NCBI GenBank assembly: GCA_964520785.1
Contig: CAZFQG010000002.1
Coordinates: 1 to 64,000, forward strand
From: CAZFQG01 sp964520785
GTDB lineage: Bacteria > Planctomycetota > Planctomycetia > Pirellulales > Thermoguttaceae
Length of the DNA: 64,000 nucleotides
Direction: 5' to 3'
The notes beneath the pieces were generated by a model that was given only the letters and a program-made list of their open reading frames with translations, was not told where the DNA came from and did not search any database. Each line of letters begins with the position of its first letter. Positions within the stretch are counted from its first letter, which is position 1. Both the position numbers and the translations under genes were made by a program. Of this stretch, positions 25,708-34,114 are shown piece by piece.

Positions 25708-26838
25708 ATGCAAGAGAATTGTCTTTTTCGATTTACGGCCGCCCTCGCGGTAGTCATCCTCGCCGCGCCAGCCGGCGCCGACGTATTTCACATGCCGGAA
25801 GGTTTCGTCAGTCTGGAGACGGTCTGGATTGGAAACTCCGGCAACGGGGCCGACGCGAACGGCCTGGGCGCGGTCGATTACGAATACGCCATCGGCAAAT
25901 ACGAGGTGACGGCGGGACAGTATGCGGAGTTTCTCAATGCCGTGGCCGCGACGGATACCTACGGATTGTATACGCCCATGATGTGGGTAAGTGGACATCC
26001 GTCCGGCGACTTTGCCTGTAAGATCGAACGGAGCGGCGCGGCCGGCGCCTACACATACGACGTGGCTGAAGATTGGGTGAACCGCCCCGTCAATTTCGTC
26101 AGTTGGGCGGACGCGGCCCGATTCGCCAATTGGCTGCACAACGGCCAACCGACCGGTGAACAGGGCCTTTCGACGACCGAGGCCGGTGCCTACTTTCTCA
26201 ATGGGGCGACCACGACGGCGGAACTGATGGCCGTAACACGGGAACCGGACTGGCTGTGGGCGATTCCGACAATCGACGAGTGGGTCAAGGCGGCCTATCA
26301 CAAGAACGACGGCGTGACCGCGAACTACTACTCGTATCCGACCGGCACCAACGACGAGTCAACACTGAGCAATGCGGTAACCGACCCGGATGGAGGGAAC
26401 AATATGAACGTCTTCGACGGCAACTGGCTCTCCGAGGACGGATGGGCGACCGGGAGTCCGTACTACCGGACCGAAGTCGGCCAGTATGAATTGTCGGCGA
26501 GTCCGTATGGCACTTTCGATCAAGGCGGGAACGTCAGCGAGTGGAACGAAGCCGTTGGTGGAAATGGTGGTCGGAGCATGTCGACAGCCAATTACCACTG
26601 GGTCAGCGCGTATCTGAACTCAGGCAGAGGATTATCGAACACGAGTTCCGCCGATCCCTCCCTGTTCGGCGCGAGCAGTCCTACCTGGCAAGACTGCGGT
26701 TCGGGCTTCCGTGTGGTCGGCCGAGTAGTCGGCACCGGCGTCATTCCGGAACCGGCCAGCGCGCTCGTGTGGCTGGGATTGGGGATGATTGGAGTGGCGG
26801 CGATCCGCAGAAGGACTCGCGACCGGCGCGAGAGTTGA
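25708..26838 (+). CDS. Secreted SUMF1/FGE-like domain protein with PEP-CTERM tail
   Basis: 376 residues from ATG 25708, opening a signal peptide (ENCLFRFTAALAVVILAAPAGA). The body is a SUMF1-type fold: ETVWIGNSGNGAD, YAIGKYEVTAGQYAEFLNAV, NRPVNFVSWADAARFANWLH and FDQGGNVSEWNEAV. It has no CXXXXC catalytic pair of formylglycine-generating enzymes, so a binding role is more likely. The C-terminus is PEP-CTERM: VIPEPASALVWLGLGMIGVAA and then RRRTRDRR. It probably ends in the envelope or matrix through exosortase processing. Same module type as the end of the protein at 8575. Confidence 0.82.
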   Translation: MQENCLFRFTAALAVVILAAPAGADVFHMPEGFVSLETVWIGNSGNGADANGLGAVDYEYAIGKYEVTAGQYAEFLNAVAATDTYGLYTPMMWVSGHPSGDFACKIERSGAAGAYTYDVAEDWVNRPVNFVSWADAARFANWLHNGQPTGEQGLSTTEAGAYFLNGATTTAELMAVTREPDWLWAIPTIDEWVKAAYHKNDGVTANYYSYPTGTNDESTLSNAVTDPDGGNNMNVFDGNWLSEDGWATGSPYYRTEVGQYELSASPYGTFDQGGNVSEWNEAVGGNGGRSMSTANYHWVSAYLNSGRGLSNTSSADPSLFGASSPTWQDCGSGFRVVGRVVGTGVIPEPASALVWLGLGMIGVAAIRRRTRDRRES

Positions 26839-26878
26839 CACGATTGCAGGTCCGCCGCGACATGCGCGACGGCGCCGC

Positions 26879-27454
26879 TCACTTCGCGAATAGCGTGCCG
26901 ACCTTCAAAGAAATGTCGGGGAACGCCAGAGGAGACACCGCTTCACTCTTCCCGGATGCCCGGCGCGACCGATACCCGCCTTTGCTCCCCGTATCCGGAT
27001 CTCGGTGAACGTGGATCGACTCGTGTTCGATATCGACGACCCAATAGTCGGCGATGCCAGATCGGCTGTAAAGCATCGCTTTGTCCCCCAGGTCGCGATT
27101 CAACGACGAATCCGCCACCTCGACGACTAGTAACGCTTCCGATTCGTTCGGCCATCTTTTCCAATAATCGCCGGGTCTGGCGACGTAGAGGTCCGGTTGG
27201 AGAACACTTTCCGTTGAAGCCAGTTGAAGTGGAGACTGGCCGTAGACGGCCCCAATTCGAGGAGGGAGCGAGTTTGACGCCCAAGCGGATAGACGTTTGA
27301 CGATCTCCACATGAGGCGGATTGATTGGACTCATCATTTCGCAAACCTCCCCTTCGACCAACTCAATCCTCACTCCCTCGCGATCATCGAATACTCCGGC
27401 TTCCGCCATTCGGGCGAATTCGCAAAGGGTGAAGCGGACGACCGTGGATTCCAT
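26879..27454 (-). CDS. Uma2 family (DUF820) PD-(D/E)XK-like endonuclease
   Basis: 191 residues from ATG 27454. Conserved landmarks of Uma2: ELVEGEVCEMMSP near the start, VLQPDLYVARP (motif Asp), LLVVEVADSS (Glu of the PD-ExK core), DKAMLYSRSGIADYWVVD. The fold is restriction-endonuclease-like; biological roles are unproven and the family multiplies in cyanobacteria and planctomycetes. The start at 27454 gives the usual length; an upstream Met at 27520 lacks a Shine-Dalgarno sequence. No toxin or mobile partner is adjacent. Confidence 0.82.
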   Translation of the reverse strand: MESTVVRFTLCEFARMAEAGVFDDREGVRIELVEGEVCEMMSPINPPHVEIVKRLSAWASNSLPPRIGAVYGQSPLQLASTESVLQPDLYVARPGDYWKRWPNESEALLVVEVADSSLNRDLGDKAMLYSRSGIADYWVVDIEHESIHVHRDPDTGSKGGYRSRRASGKSEAVSPLAFPDISLKVGTLFAK

Positions 27455-27553
27455 CTGGTTTCTCTCAAAAGACAGGCAAGGTGCCGGCAGGGGCACAAAT
27501 CCCCGTGAATCACGTTTCAATTATTATCACGGGAATTCCCGAAAAAATCAACA

Positions 27554-27567
27554 CCCCTCCCCTGCCC
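27554..27567. repeat. C-rich element downstream of the 35-residue frame
   Basis: CCCCTCCCCTGCCC, a member of the dispersed family, between the Uma2 start and the small frame at 27595-27702. A degenerate pyrimidine-rich tract is also present at about 27706-27731. Confidence 0.5.
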
Positions 27568-27594
27568 TTCCGCCGTTTCGCTCGAACGAATTCC

Positions 27595-27702
27595 TCACAA
27601 TCCAATTCCCTCAAACGCCTGCTCGTACAGCCAATCCCCGAAGTCGCTCGGGTGGTTGATATTGTTCCGCAATAGCGACGCCCGATCTTTTCGAAAAGCC
27701 AT
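27595..27702 (-). CDS. Possible 35-residue protein or gene remnant
   Basis: Frame starting MAFRKDRASLLRNNINHPSD and ending EQAFEGIGL. Its ATG at 27702 has GGGGGGAGAG immediately upstream, an acceptable ribosome-binding site, and the translation looks protein-like (WLYEQAF). I do not recognise it. It could be a real microprotein or the tail of a decayed gene; 280 bp upstream (27703-27983) hold no continuation. Confidence 0.3.
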   Translation of the reverse strand: MAFRKDRASLLRNNINHPSDFGDWLYEQAFEGIGL

Positions 27703-27835
27703 CTCTCCCCCCTTGCTCTCCTCCCTTCCCCTGACCCGTAGTCCTGAAATGCGCCGAGTCCTGAAGCATCCCTATCCACGCGGCAAGAATAGATCAATTG
27801 GGTGGTGTATAAATAGCTGAAAGAATGGACTGCCC

Positions 27836-27863
27836 TTCAATTCCTCGTGGAACATAGTATATT
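27836..27863 (+). promoter_or_regulatory. Promoter candidate for glyS
   Basis: TTCAAT (27836-27841), 16 bp, TATATT (27858-27863). The leader would be about 115 nt. Confidence 0.35.
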
Positions 27864-27948
27864 TGCCATGTCAGAGGCCATTAGCTGGGGCTTTTGGCCG
27901 GGTGGTTGCGCGAATCGGCCGCCGCGCGGACCCCGGAATCGAAGTTAG

Positions 27949-27960
27949 CCCCCCTGCCCT
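27949..27960. repeat. C-rich element upstream of glyS
   Basis: CCCCCCTGCCCT, the shortest clear family member, 24 bp before the glyS start. Confidence 0.45.
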
Positions 27961-27983
27961 ATCGCATGGAGAATTAAGAAGTT

Positions 27984-29594
27984 ATGGAAATGGATCAATT
28001 GGTCGCCCTGTGCAAGCGACGCGGGTTTTTGTTTCAGTCGAGCGAAATCTACGGCGGCCTCAACGGCTTCTGGGATTACGGCCCCATGGGCGTAGAGCTG
28101 AAGAGGAACGTCCGAGAGGCGTGGTGGTGGGACATGGTCACCTCGCACAACGAACTAGTCGTCGCGAACGGCGCTCCCTCGACCCACGAGATGGTGGGCC
28201 TCGATTGCACGATCATTATGCACCCGCAGGTCTGGAAGTGTTCCGGCCATTACGATCTGTTCCACGACTACATGGTCGACTGCCGCGAGACGAAGAAGCG
28301 GTACCGGTACGATCAGGTGTTCGGCCGTTGGGCGGAGGCCAAGGGAAACCGGGTATTCGTCACGTCCGCCGTCAGCGGCGACGCAGCGGAGGTGGAGATT
28401 CGTGCCCGGGCGATGAAGTTTTTCAAGCTGCGGCCGAAGCAGGCGGAGGAGCTGTCGTTGGACGGGGAACTCTGGTGCCTGACCGACATGAAGGATTTCA
28501 GCGACGTCCTCGGTCCGGACGCGAAGACCCTTGGGACGCTGACCGAGCCGCGCGAGTTCAACTTGATGTTCAAGACGTACATCGGCGCGCTCGGAGGCGA
28601 GGAGAGCGCCGCGTTCCTGCGACCGGAAACGGCCCAGGGCATCTTCGTGAACTTCAAGAACGTCCTCGACAGTACTCGGATGAAGCTCCCCTTCGGCATC
28701 GCCCAGATCGGGAAGAGCTTCCGCAACGAAATCACTCCCAGGAATTTCACCTTCCGCTCGCGGGAATTCGAGCAAATGGAGATCGAGTTCTTCTGCCGGC
28801 CGGACTCGTCACCGGCATGGTACACCTACTGGCGGGATCGACGCTACAAGTGGTATACCGACCTTGGGTTGGCGGGCGACCGCCTGCGACTGCGCGATCA
28901 TTCGGCCGACGAACTCAGCCATTATTCTTGCGGGACGGCCGACATCGAGTACGCTTTTCCCTTCCTGGCCGAGGGGGAGTTCGGCGAACTTGAGGGGGTT
29001 GCGCACCGGGGCGATTTCGACCTGCGCAGTCACATGGAGGGCAAGTTGGTCCGGGAAGGTGACGAGTTGAAGGTGGAACTCGACGGCAACGGCAAACCGC
29101 GGCACCGTGGAAGCGGTCGCGATTTGCAGTACTATGACGACCAGACGAAGGAGCGTTTCACGCCCCACGTCGTCGAGCCGTCCGCCGGAGCGGACCGCGC
29201 GACGCTTGCCTTCCTGTGCGAGGCGTACCAGGTAGATCAGGTCCCCGATGAGAAGGGCAACCCGACGGAACGGGTCTTCCTGAAGTTCCACCCGAGGCTA
29301 GCTCCGGTGAAGGCGGCCGTGTTTCCCTTAGTGAAGAAGGACGGGATGCCGGAAGTGGCGCAGGAAATCTTCGGCGAATTGAAACGGAACTTCAACGTCT
29401 TCTACGACGAAAAGGGGGCCGTCGGCCGCCGCTACCGCCGCCAGGACGAGATCGGCACCCCCTTCTGCTTTACCGTCGACGGCGAGACCATGAAGGACGG
29501 GACGGTCACGATCCGGGACCGCGATACGCTGGAACAGTGGCGGGTACACAAGAACGAAGTTGCGGCCGAACTAAAGGGTCGCCTGGGACTTTGA
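27984..29594 (+). CDS. glyS: Glycine--tRNA ligase (alpha2 type)
   Basis: 536 residues. Charges tRNA-Gly. It is the homodimeric class II type, not the two-subunit GlyQ/GlyS found in many bacteria. Landmarks: RRGFLFQSSEIYGGLNGFWD at the N-terminus, motif 2 region FGIAQIGKSFRNEITPRNF, REFEQMEIEFF (motif region with acidic glycine-recognition residues) and RPETAQGIFVNF. The C-terminal anticodon domain is less complete in sequence identity but present (about 430-536). The ATG at 27984 (alternative 27990) follows GGAG by 13 nt. Stand-alone gene. Confidence 0.93.
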   Translation: MEMDQLVALCKRRGFLFQSSEIYGGLNGFWDYGPMGVELKRNVREAWWWDMVTSHNELVVANGAPSTHEMVGLDCTIIMHPQVWKCSGHYDLFHDYMVDCRETKKRYRYDQVFGRWAEAKGNRVFVTSAVSGDAAEVEIRARAMKFFKLRPKQAEELSLDGELWCLTDMKDFSDVLGPDAKTLGTLTEPREFNLMFKTYIGALGGEESAAFLRPETAQGIFVNFKNVLDSTRMKLPFGIAQIGKSFRNEITPRNFTFRSREFEQMEIEFFCRPDSSPAWYTYWRDRRYKWYTDLGLAGDRLRLRDHSADELSHYSCGTADIEYAFPFLAEGEFGELEGVAHRGDFDLRSHMEGKLVREGDELKVELDGNGKPRHRGSGRDLQYYDDQTKERFTPHVVEPSAGADRATLAFLCEAYQVDQVPDEKGNPTERVFLKFHPRLAPVKAAVFPLVKKDGMPEVAQEIFGELKRNFNVFYDEKGAVGRRYRRQDEIGTPFCFTVDGETMKDGTVTIRDRDTLEQWRVHKNEVAAELKGRLGL

Positions 29595-29624
29595 GGATGA
29601 GGCATTAGACGGAAGTGTTGGCGC

Positions 29625-29653
29625 GTGACGCGCTCAGGTCGGTCGGGTATAAT
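29625..29653 (+). promoter_or_regulatory. Promoter candidate for the gene at 29770
   Basis: GTGACG (29625-29630), 17 bp, perfect -10 TATAAT (29648-29653) within TCGGGTATAATACT. The -10 context resembles the glpF and cvpA promoters. Confidence 0.5.
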
Positions 29654-29682
29654 ACTGGAGGCGGGAAATAGACGGTTTTCGG

Positions 29683-29702
29683 CCCCCCCCTGCCCTGCCC
29701 TG
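29683..29702. repeat. C-rich element upstream of the secreted protein gene
   Basis: CCCCCCCCTGCCCTGCCCTG in the presumed transcribed leader, about 30 bp downstream of the -10. The complement has four G-runs. Confidence 0.6.
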
Positions 29703-29769
29703 TTTCGCCTGAAGGAGCCGCGCCGGGTGGCGATTCATCGCGCACGATCAACTCCCACCGAGACGGACT

Positions 29770-31014
29770 ATGAAGCGCCAATGCCTCCCCTTCGCTTGCA
29801 TCCTACTTCTCTCGGGATTTGCCGCCGGCGTGTCCGCCCAGGAACAGGTGGTCGTTCCGTTCGATTTCGTCTCCAAGTTCGATCAAGGCCGCTACGGCCG
29901 GATGGTCGGCGAGATGGTCTGGAAGAAACTGGAACGGGAGAAGGGATTCGTTATTCCGGAGGCGATGCTCGACGTCCGCGAGTTCTGCCGGACGAATCAT
30001 CTGGAGATCGGTCCCGACACACCACTTTCGAAGATGAAAAAGATCGTCCGTGACGACTTCGGCGCGGACATCGGCGTTTGGGGGAGTATCGAACGGGCCC
30101 CCGGCCACGCTCTGGAGGTGTACGATCTGGTACTGAAGTGCGTCGACTTTTCCGCGGATCCGCCAAGAGTAATCTACGACAAGAGCGCGCGGACCGAGTC
30201 GGCCGGAGAAATCTCACACCGCTACGTAAATGAGATGCTTAACAAGCTCTACGGTCGCGACGAAGGGGCCGGGGGCCCTGCCCCTTTGGCCGTCGAGGAA
30301 GAAAACTGGAAGAACCAGCCCAACCTTGTCAAGGGGGGGGATTTCGAGCGAGGGTCCGGCGGCATCCCCTACGGGTGGGAGAAGATGGGCGGGCACGTCC
30401 GCGAACCGCTTGGGGGTCTCGTGAAGTGGATTCCCGAGGCCGGCAATCCCGAGAACCGCGTCGTGCGATTCACGTTCGACCAGGCATTGGGTGATTCGTT
30501 CGGTGTCTTGTATTACAGCGAGTTCTTCCCGGTGGAGGAAGGGGCCAAGTACCGGTTTCAGTGCCGCTACCGGACGAACGGTCCGGCGGTAAAGGTCTTC
30601 ATCAAGTGCTACGATGAAATGGAGAGCGAATACCGAGCTGATGGAACGGACACCCAGAAAGCGGCGACGGCGTCGCGCCTGAAAAAGACCGACTACGTTC
30701 CCACCGAAAGCCAACGCCGCGAGGTCTACCGCAGCCAGCAGAACCTCAAGGGTCCGAAGAACCAATGGAACACGCAAACCGAGGATTTCACCCCGAAGCA
30801 CACGAAATACACGCCCCGGTGGGGCCGCGTAATGCTCTACGCCTACCTTGGCGGCGGCGTGGTCGAATTTGACGACGTGGTGGTGAAACAGATCCTGCCG
30901 GCGTCCCCCGGGGAATCGGAGAAGATCAGGCGGCACTCGCTGGAGACCGGCGTGACGATCAAGGAAATGGAGGAGAACGAACGCCGGGCGAAGGAACCAC
31001 GGGAGCGCCCTTAG
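29770..31014 (+). CDS. Secreted protein of unknown function with a carbohydrate-binding-like module
   Basis: 414 residues with a signal peptide (RQCLPFACILLLSGFAAG, cut near VSAQ). Residues about 25-165 form a domain with VVVPFDFVSKFDQGRYGRM and ADIGVWGSIERA, reminiscent of periplasmic helper domains that build a per-envelope score, but no family is assigned. Residues about 185-375 look like a beta-sandwich binding module: NLVKGGDFERGSGGIPYGWE, then YYSEFFPVEEGAKYRFQCRY and VVEFDDVVVKQI, the order seen in CBM_4_9-like domains. The tail is charged. It is followed by a convergent rhomboid gene. Confidence 0.6.
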   Translation: MKRQCLPFACILLLSGFAAGVSAQEQVVVPFDFVSKFDQGRYGRMVGEMVWKKLEREKGFVIPEAMLDVREFCRTNHLEIGPDTPLSKMKKIVRDDFGADIGVWGSIERAPGHALEVYDLVLKCVDFSADPPRVIYDKSARTESAGEISHRYVNEMLNKLYGRDEGAGGPAPLAVEEENWKNQPNLVKGGDFERGSGGIPYGWEKMGGHVREPLGGLVKWIPEAGNPENRVVRFTFDQALGDSFGVLYYSEFFPVEEGAKYRFQCRYRTNGPAVKVFIKCYDEMESEYRADGTDTQKAATASRLKKTDYVPTESQRREVYRSQQNLKGPKNQWNTQTEDFTPKHTKYTPRWGRVMLYAYLGGGVVEFDDVVVKQILPASPGESEKIRRHSLETGVTIKEMEENERRAKEPRERP

Positions 31015-31123
31015 TCGGCTATCGCCATCACGGTCATCCTTCGCCCTGCGCGAAAGCCCTCGTTCGCCGCGGTGATCGGTGCTTCCGGCTGGGGTGGCCA
31101 CCCGAGTTATCGGCGCCCTGCGC

Positions 31124-31939
31124 TCAGACCCCCAGTGCTCCGTCGTCGTCAATACGCTTTGTCGGTCGCGGTACCGGCGCTGCGCCGAGAAGGCCGGCGA
31201 CAATCGGCATGAAGACCGCTCCGGCCACGAATCCACCGATATGCGCCCAGAGGGCGACGCCCCCATTCATTCCGACGAGCATTTCCTGCCTCGCGGCGAG
31301 GACCTGAGTCAAAAACCAGACGCCCAGTACGACGAGCGCCGGAACATCGACGATCGTGATGAAGACGATAAGGATGACCACCGTGTGGACCCGCGCCCAC
31401 GGCCATGTGACGGCATAGGCGCCGAGGATCGCGGCGACTGCGCCGGAGGCGCCGATGACCGGCGTTAGACTATTCGGATCGGTCGCCCAATGACACGCCG
31501 CGGCGAGAAGGCCGCCGGCGAGGTAGAACAGGAGATAAACGGCCCCGCCGAGGCGGTCTTCTACGTTATTCCCAAAAAGCCACAAGAACCACATGTTTCC
31601 GATCAGGTGCATCCAGCCGCCGTGGAGAAACATGCTCGTGAAGAGAGAACCGAGGATCTGACGGCGGTCCGGCGGAAGAGCGGCCACCGCGCGCTCCTGC
31701 GCGACCGGACCCAAGAGCGGGTGGAGGACGCGGACTTGGTCCTTGATGATCAGCGGCTTGGGGTTCGTCAGTTGATGGATTCGCGCTGGAATGAAACCGT
31801 GCTCGAGATAGAGAGTCTGCCGGCGCTCCAAAGGCAGTGTTCCGACCCACAGAAAACCTAGGACGTTCACCGCGACCAGCGCAACGGTAACGACCGGAGG
31901 CCGCCGGGTGGGATTGTCGTCGTGAAACGGAAAAAACAT
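31124..31939 (-). CDS. Rhomboid family intramembrane serine protease
   Basis: 271 residues, six to seven membrane helices. The catalytic dyad is visible: Ser165 in GASGA (163-167) and His233 in WAHIGGFVAG, with the usual oxyanion region FLHGGWMHLIGNMWFLWLFG (about 104-123). An insert between helices 1 and 2 (about 45-95) is typical of this subgroup. It should cleave single-pass membrane proteins within the bilayer. It could act on type I-like envelope proteins encoded nearby, but this is untested. It ends with a Pro-rich, acidic tail. Confidence 0.9.
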   Translation of the reverse strand: MFFPFHDDNPTRRPPVVTVALVAVNVLGFLWVGTLPLERRQTLYLEHGFIPARIHQLTNPKPLIIKDQVRVLHPLLGPVAQERAVAALPPDRRQILGSLFTSMFLHGGWMHLIGNMWFLWLFGNNVEDRLGGAVYLLFYLAGGLLAAACHWATDPNSLTPVIGASGAVAAILGAYAVTWPWARVHTVVILIVFITIVDVPALVVLGVWFLTQVLAARQEMLVGMNGGVALWAHIGGFVAGAVFMPIVAGLLGAAPVPRPTKRIDDDGALGV

Positions 31940-32002
31940 CCTTGGAAAGCCTGTTCGTCGGCCTGTTTTGAGATGGGCGGTGAGGTCAACCGGCGGAACC
32001 CG

Positions 32003-32515
32003 CTAGGCGATGGATTGGGCTCGTAGCTGCGAAACCGGCAACGGAATGCCCTTCAGGACACCCTCGAAGACCAGTTCGCGGTTTACGAAGCCCTGAAACT
32101 CGCATGTGAGCATGGCACGGCGGGCCTTCAACAGTCGGGCAATGATTACTAATCGGTCACCAGGGCGGACGACGCCACGGAAACGGACGCCCTCCAATCC
32201 ACCATATCCGACCATTTCGACGTCGATCAGCTTCCACTTCATCGTGCAATAACTGGCCAACTGCGCGGCCGCTTCACACATCAGAACGCCCGGCATGAGG
32301 GGCATTCCCGGCATGTGACCCCGGACCCAGAACTCATCATCCCTCACGTCCTTGTACGCGACGCAAGTCTTCGTTTCCCTGTTTTCGTAGCAGACCGCCG
32401 TCAACTGCTCCATTTCGAACCGCTGCGGATTGTAACGGCGGATCTCCTCGATGTCGGCGACGACGTGATTAAGGTCATATTCCGAAAAATCGAGGATCGT
32501 AGGCATTTTCGGCAC
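32003..32515 (-). CDS. FabZ/FabA-like hot-dog dehydratase
   Basis: 170 residues. The active-site helix RGHMPGMPLMPGVLMCEAAA carries His67 and Glu81, the pair used by beta-hydroxyacyl-ACP dehydratases, with the next FRGVVRPGDRLVI strand typical of FabZ. The N-terminus (DFSEYDLNHVVADIEEIRRY) is about 30 residues longer than in E. coli FabZ. The likely function is removal of water from 3-hydroxyacyl chains in lipid synthesis, but some planctomycete versions sit in other pathways. The true fabZ could lie elsewhere, so I leave the symbol empty. Confidence 0.8.
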   Translation of the reverse strand: MPKMPTILDFSEYDLNHVVADIEEIRRYNPQRFEMEQLTAVCYENRETKTCVAYKDVRDDEFWVRGHMPGMPLMPGVLMCEAAAQLASYCTMKWKLIDVEMVGYGGLEGVRFRGVVRPGDRLVIIARLLKARRAMLTCEFQGFVNRELVFEGVLKGIPLPVSQLRAQSIA

Positions 32516-32622
32516 GTCTGGGGGCTCCTAAATGGGTTCCGAGGCAAGCAATCCCATGAGCACCGGACGAGACCAAGTTCTGCTACCCTTCCGGTGCGGT
32601 TTGGTCGGGCATGAACGAATTC

Positions 32623-32721
32623 TCAAGTCTTTACGACTTGCCGCTTCGACTTGCGAGCTTTGCTCGACGCGGGACGTTTGCCATGATTGGCTTTCTTGAT
32701 CTTGTGCTTCGGTTTGGACAT
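32623..32721 (-). CDS. 32-residue highly basic protein (ribosome-associated-like)
   Basis: Frame MSKPKHKIKKANHGKRPASS followed by KARKSKRQVVKT. Fourteen of 32 residues are Lys or Arg and none is acidic. The ATG at 32721 has AAGAG 8 nt upstream. The composition matches very short ribosomal or RNA-binding proteins. It is too short for standard gene callers. It lies 107 bp upstream of the FabZ-like gene on the same strand. Confidence 0.6.
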   Translation of the reverse strand: MSKPKHKIKKANHGKRPASSKARKSKRQVVKT

Positions 32722-32871
32722 GGTTTCTCTTGAAGAGCGTTAAACGGTTTTCTCGGTGTGTCGGCGAAAACCCCAAATCCTACCACGGTGGGGACCTTTT
32801 GAGAATAGGGAAACGTCCGTTTTTTTGTGACTGTAGTACCATAGAGCCAGGATAAACTTGCCTATCGAAAC

Positions 32872-32910
32872 ACGCCGGGCAGCGGCAAACACGTGGCCGT
32901 TGCCCGGCGT
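32872..32910 (-). terminator. Terminator of the TIM-barrel gene
   Basis: Arms ACGCCGGGCAGCGGC (32872-32886) and 32896-32910 pair with one mismatch over 15 bp, 9-nt loop. On the minus strand it is followed by GTTTCG; it begins 38 bp after the stop at 32948. It separates this gene from the small basic gene. Confidence 0.6.
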
Positions 32911-32947
32911 ATCAAACGATCGCTGGTTCAGACCGCGGGAGATCGCG

Positions 32948-33802
32948 CTAATTGATTCCCATCTTCTTCAGGTTCTTCAGACAGACCTCGACAGCCTCTA
33001 TTGGGGGGATTGGGTCGTTTTCGTATTCGACGACGTACCACTCGGTGCCGGCAACCGTCCGGCAGAGTTCGAAGATGGTTTCCCAGGGGACCTTATTGCC
33101 TTCGCCCACGCCGATCGGCTGACCGTCATTGCCGAACGGTTTGAGGTGGACGCTTGTTCCCTGGCCCGGGAACCGTTTGATTTCCTCGACCGGATCCCCC
33201 CCGCCGGCCAGGCAGTTGCCGGTATCCATCTGGGCGATGACGTCCTTGGTCGTATTCTCGAAAATCCAGGTCCAAGTCGTCTTTCCATCGACCAACCTGA
33301 AGTCGAACCCGTGGGCGTGATAACCGACGAACATCCCTTGCGGCTTCACCTTTTCGGCGAGTTCGGTCAAGAGTTCGCCCGTCTTCTTACAGGCTTCCGG
33401 CGTGTCGCGGAGATTGTCGGGAAGACCCGGGACGATGAGAAAAGGGTTTCCCAGTATATTGTTGTATTCGATCGTCTTTTGGAGCTGGTCACCCAGAAGG
33501 GTATCTAGACCGGTGTGGGTTCCACAGCAGACGACGCCGTTGTCGTCGAGCAGTTTTCGTAGGTCGGCCGCCTTCCAGTCGTAATATCCGGCAAACTCAA
33601 CGCCCTGGTAGCCCATTTTGGCAACCGCCGCGATCGTGCCGGGGACGTCCTTTGCCATTTCCGAACGGACGCTGTAAAGCTGCAATCCGATGGGAATATG
33701 TTTTTTATTGTCACCCAGGGCGCTTGTGGCGGAAAGACCGAGGGTACCGGCGGCAATCGCCGAGGCCGAGAGTTTCAACGCGTCGCGTCGTGTCAGATGC
33801 AT
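32948..33802 (-). CDS. Tat-exported xylose-isomerase-like TIM barrel (sugar phosphate isomerase/epimerase family)
   Basis: 284 residues. A Tat signal (MHLTRRDALKLSASAIAAGT, cut near ATSALG) precedes an AP-endonuclease-2-like TIM barrel: IGLQLYSVRSEM, MGYQGVEFAGYYDW, GYHAHGFDFRLVDG, IAQMDTGNCLAGGGDP, VHLKPFGNDGQ and VVEYENDPIPP, giving the usual Glu/Asp/His metal ligands at strand ends. These exported isomerase-like proteins are common in planctomycetes beside Gfo/Idh/MocA proteins and are thought to handle unusual sugars. Specificity is unknown. Confidence 0.85.
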   Translation of the reverse strand: MHLTRRDALKLSASAIAAGTLGLSATSALGDNKKHIPIGLQLYSVRSEMAKDVPGTIAAVAKMGYQGVEFAGYYDWKAADLRKLLDDNGVVCCGTHTGLDTLLGDQLQKTIEYNNILGNPFLIVPGLPDNLRDTPEACKKTGELLTELAEKVKPQGMFVGYHAHGFDFRLVDGKTTWTWIFENTTKDVIAQMDTGNCLAGGGDPVEEIKRFPGQGTSVHLKPFGNDGQPIGVGEGNKVPWETIFELCRTVAGTEWYVVEYENDPIPPIEAVEVCLKNLKKMGIN

Positions 33803-34114
33803 CCTAGTTCTCCTAAAGCAAAAAGGGGGTGTTTCTTGCCCAATATATACCGTTTTTTTCCGGGGGGATCAATGGAATGGCAAGGACGGCGCGGGAGGCC
33901 CCAATCACAGGGGTCGTTTTGGGATATGGACGGCCCGGGGAGCTAGTCTCCAAGTCGCTTGTCGCTTATCATGGTGCGTCGTCGCCGTGGACGGACGCCC
34001 CCGGTGGAAATGAATACGGCCGGTGTGGGTGGTCTGTTCGCTTCGCGCGGTTCTCCCGGCGGTCCGCGGTTGGTGTTTAGTACGTTTTTCCGAGAATTTT
34101 TACTGGAGGTGGTG

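Larger units (their letters stand above)
27703..27983. other. Upstream region of glyS
   Basis: No gene seen. It holds the candidate glyS promoter at 27836-27863 and a short C-rich element at 27949-27960. No T-box features were seen. Confidence 0.4.
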
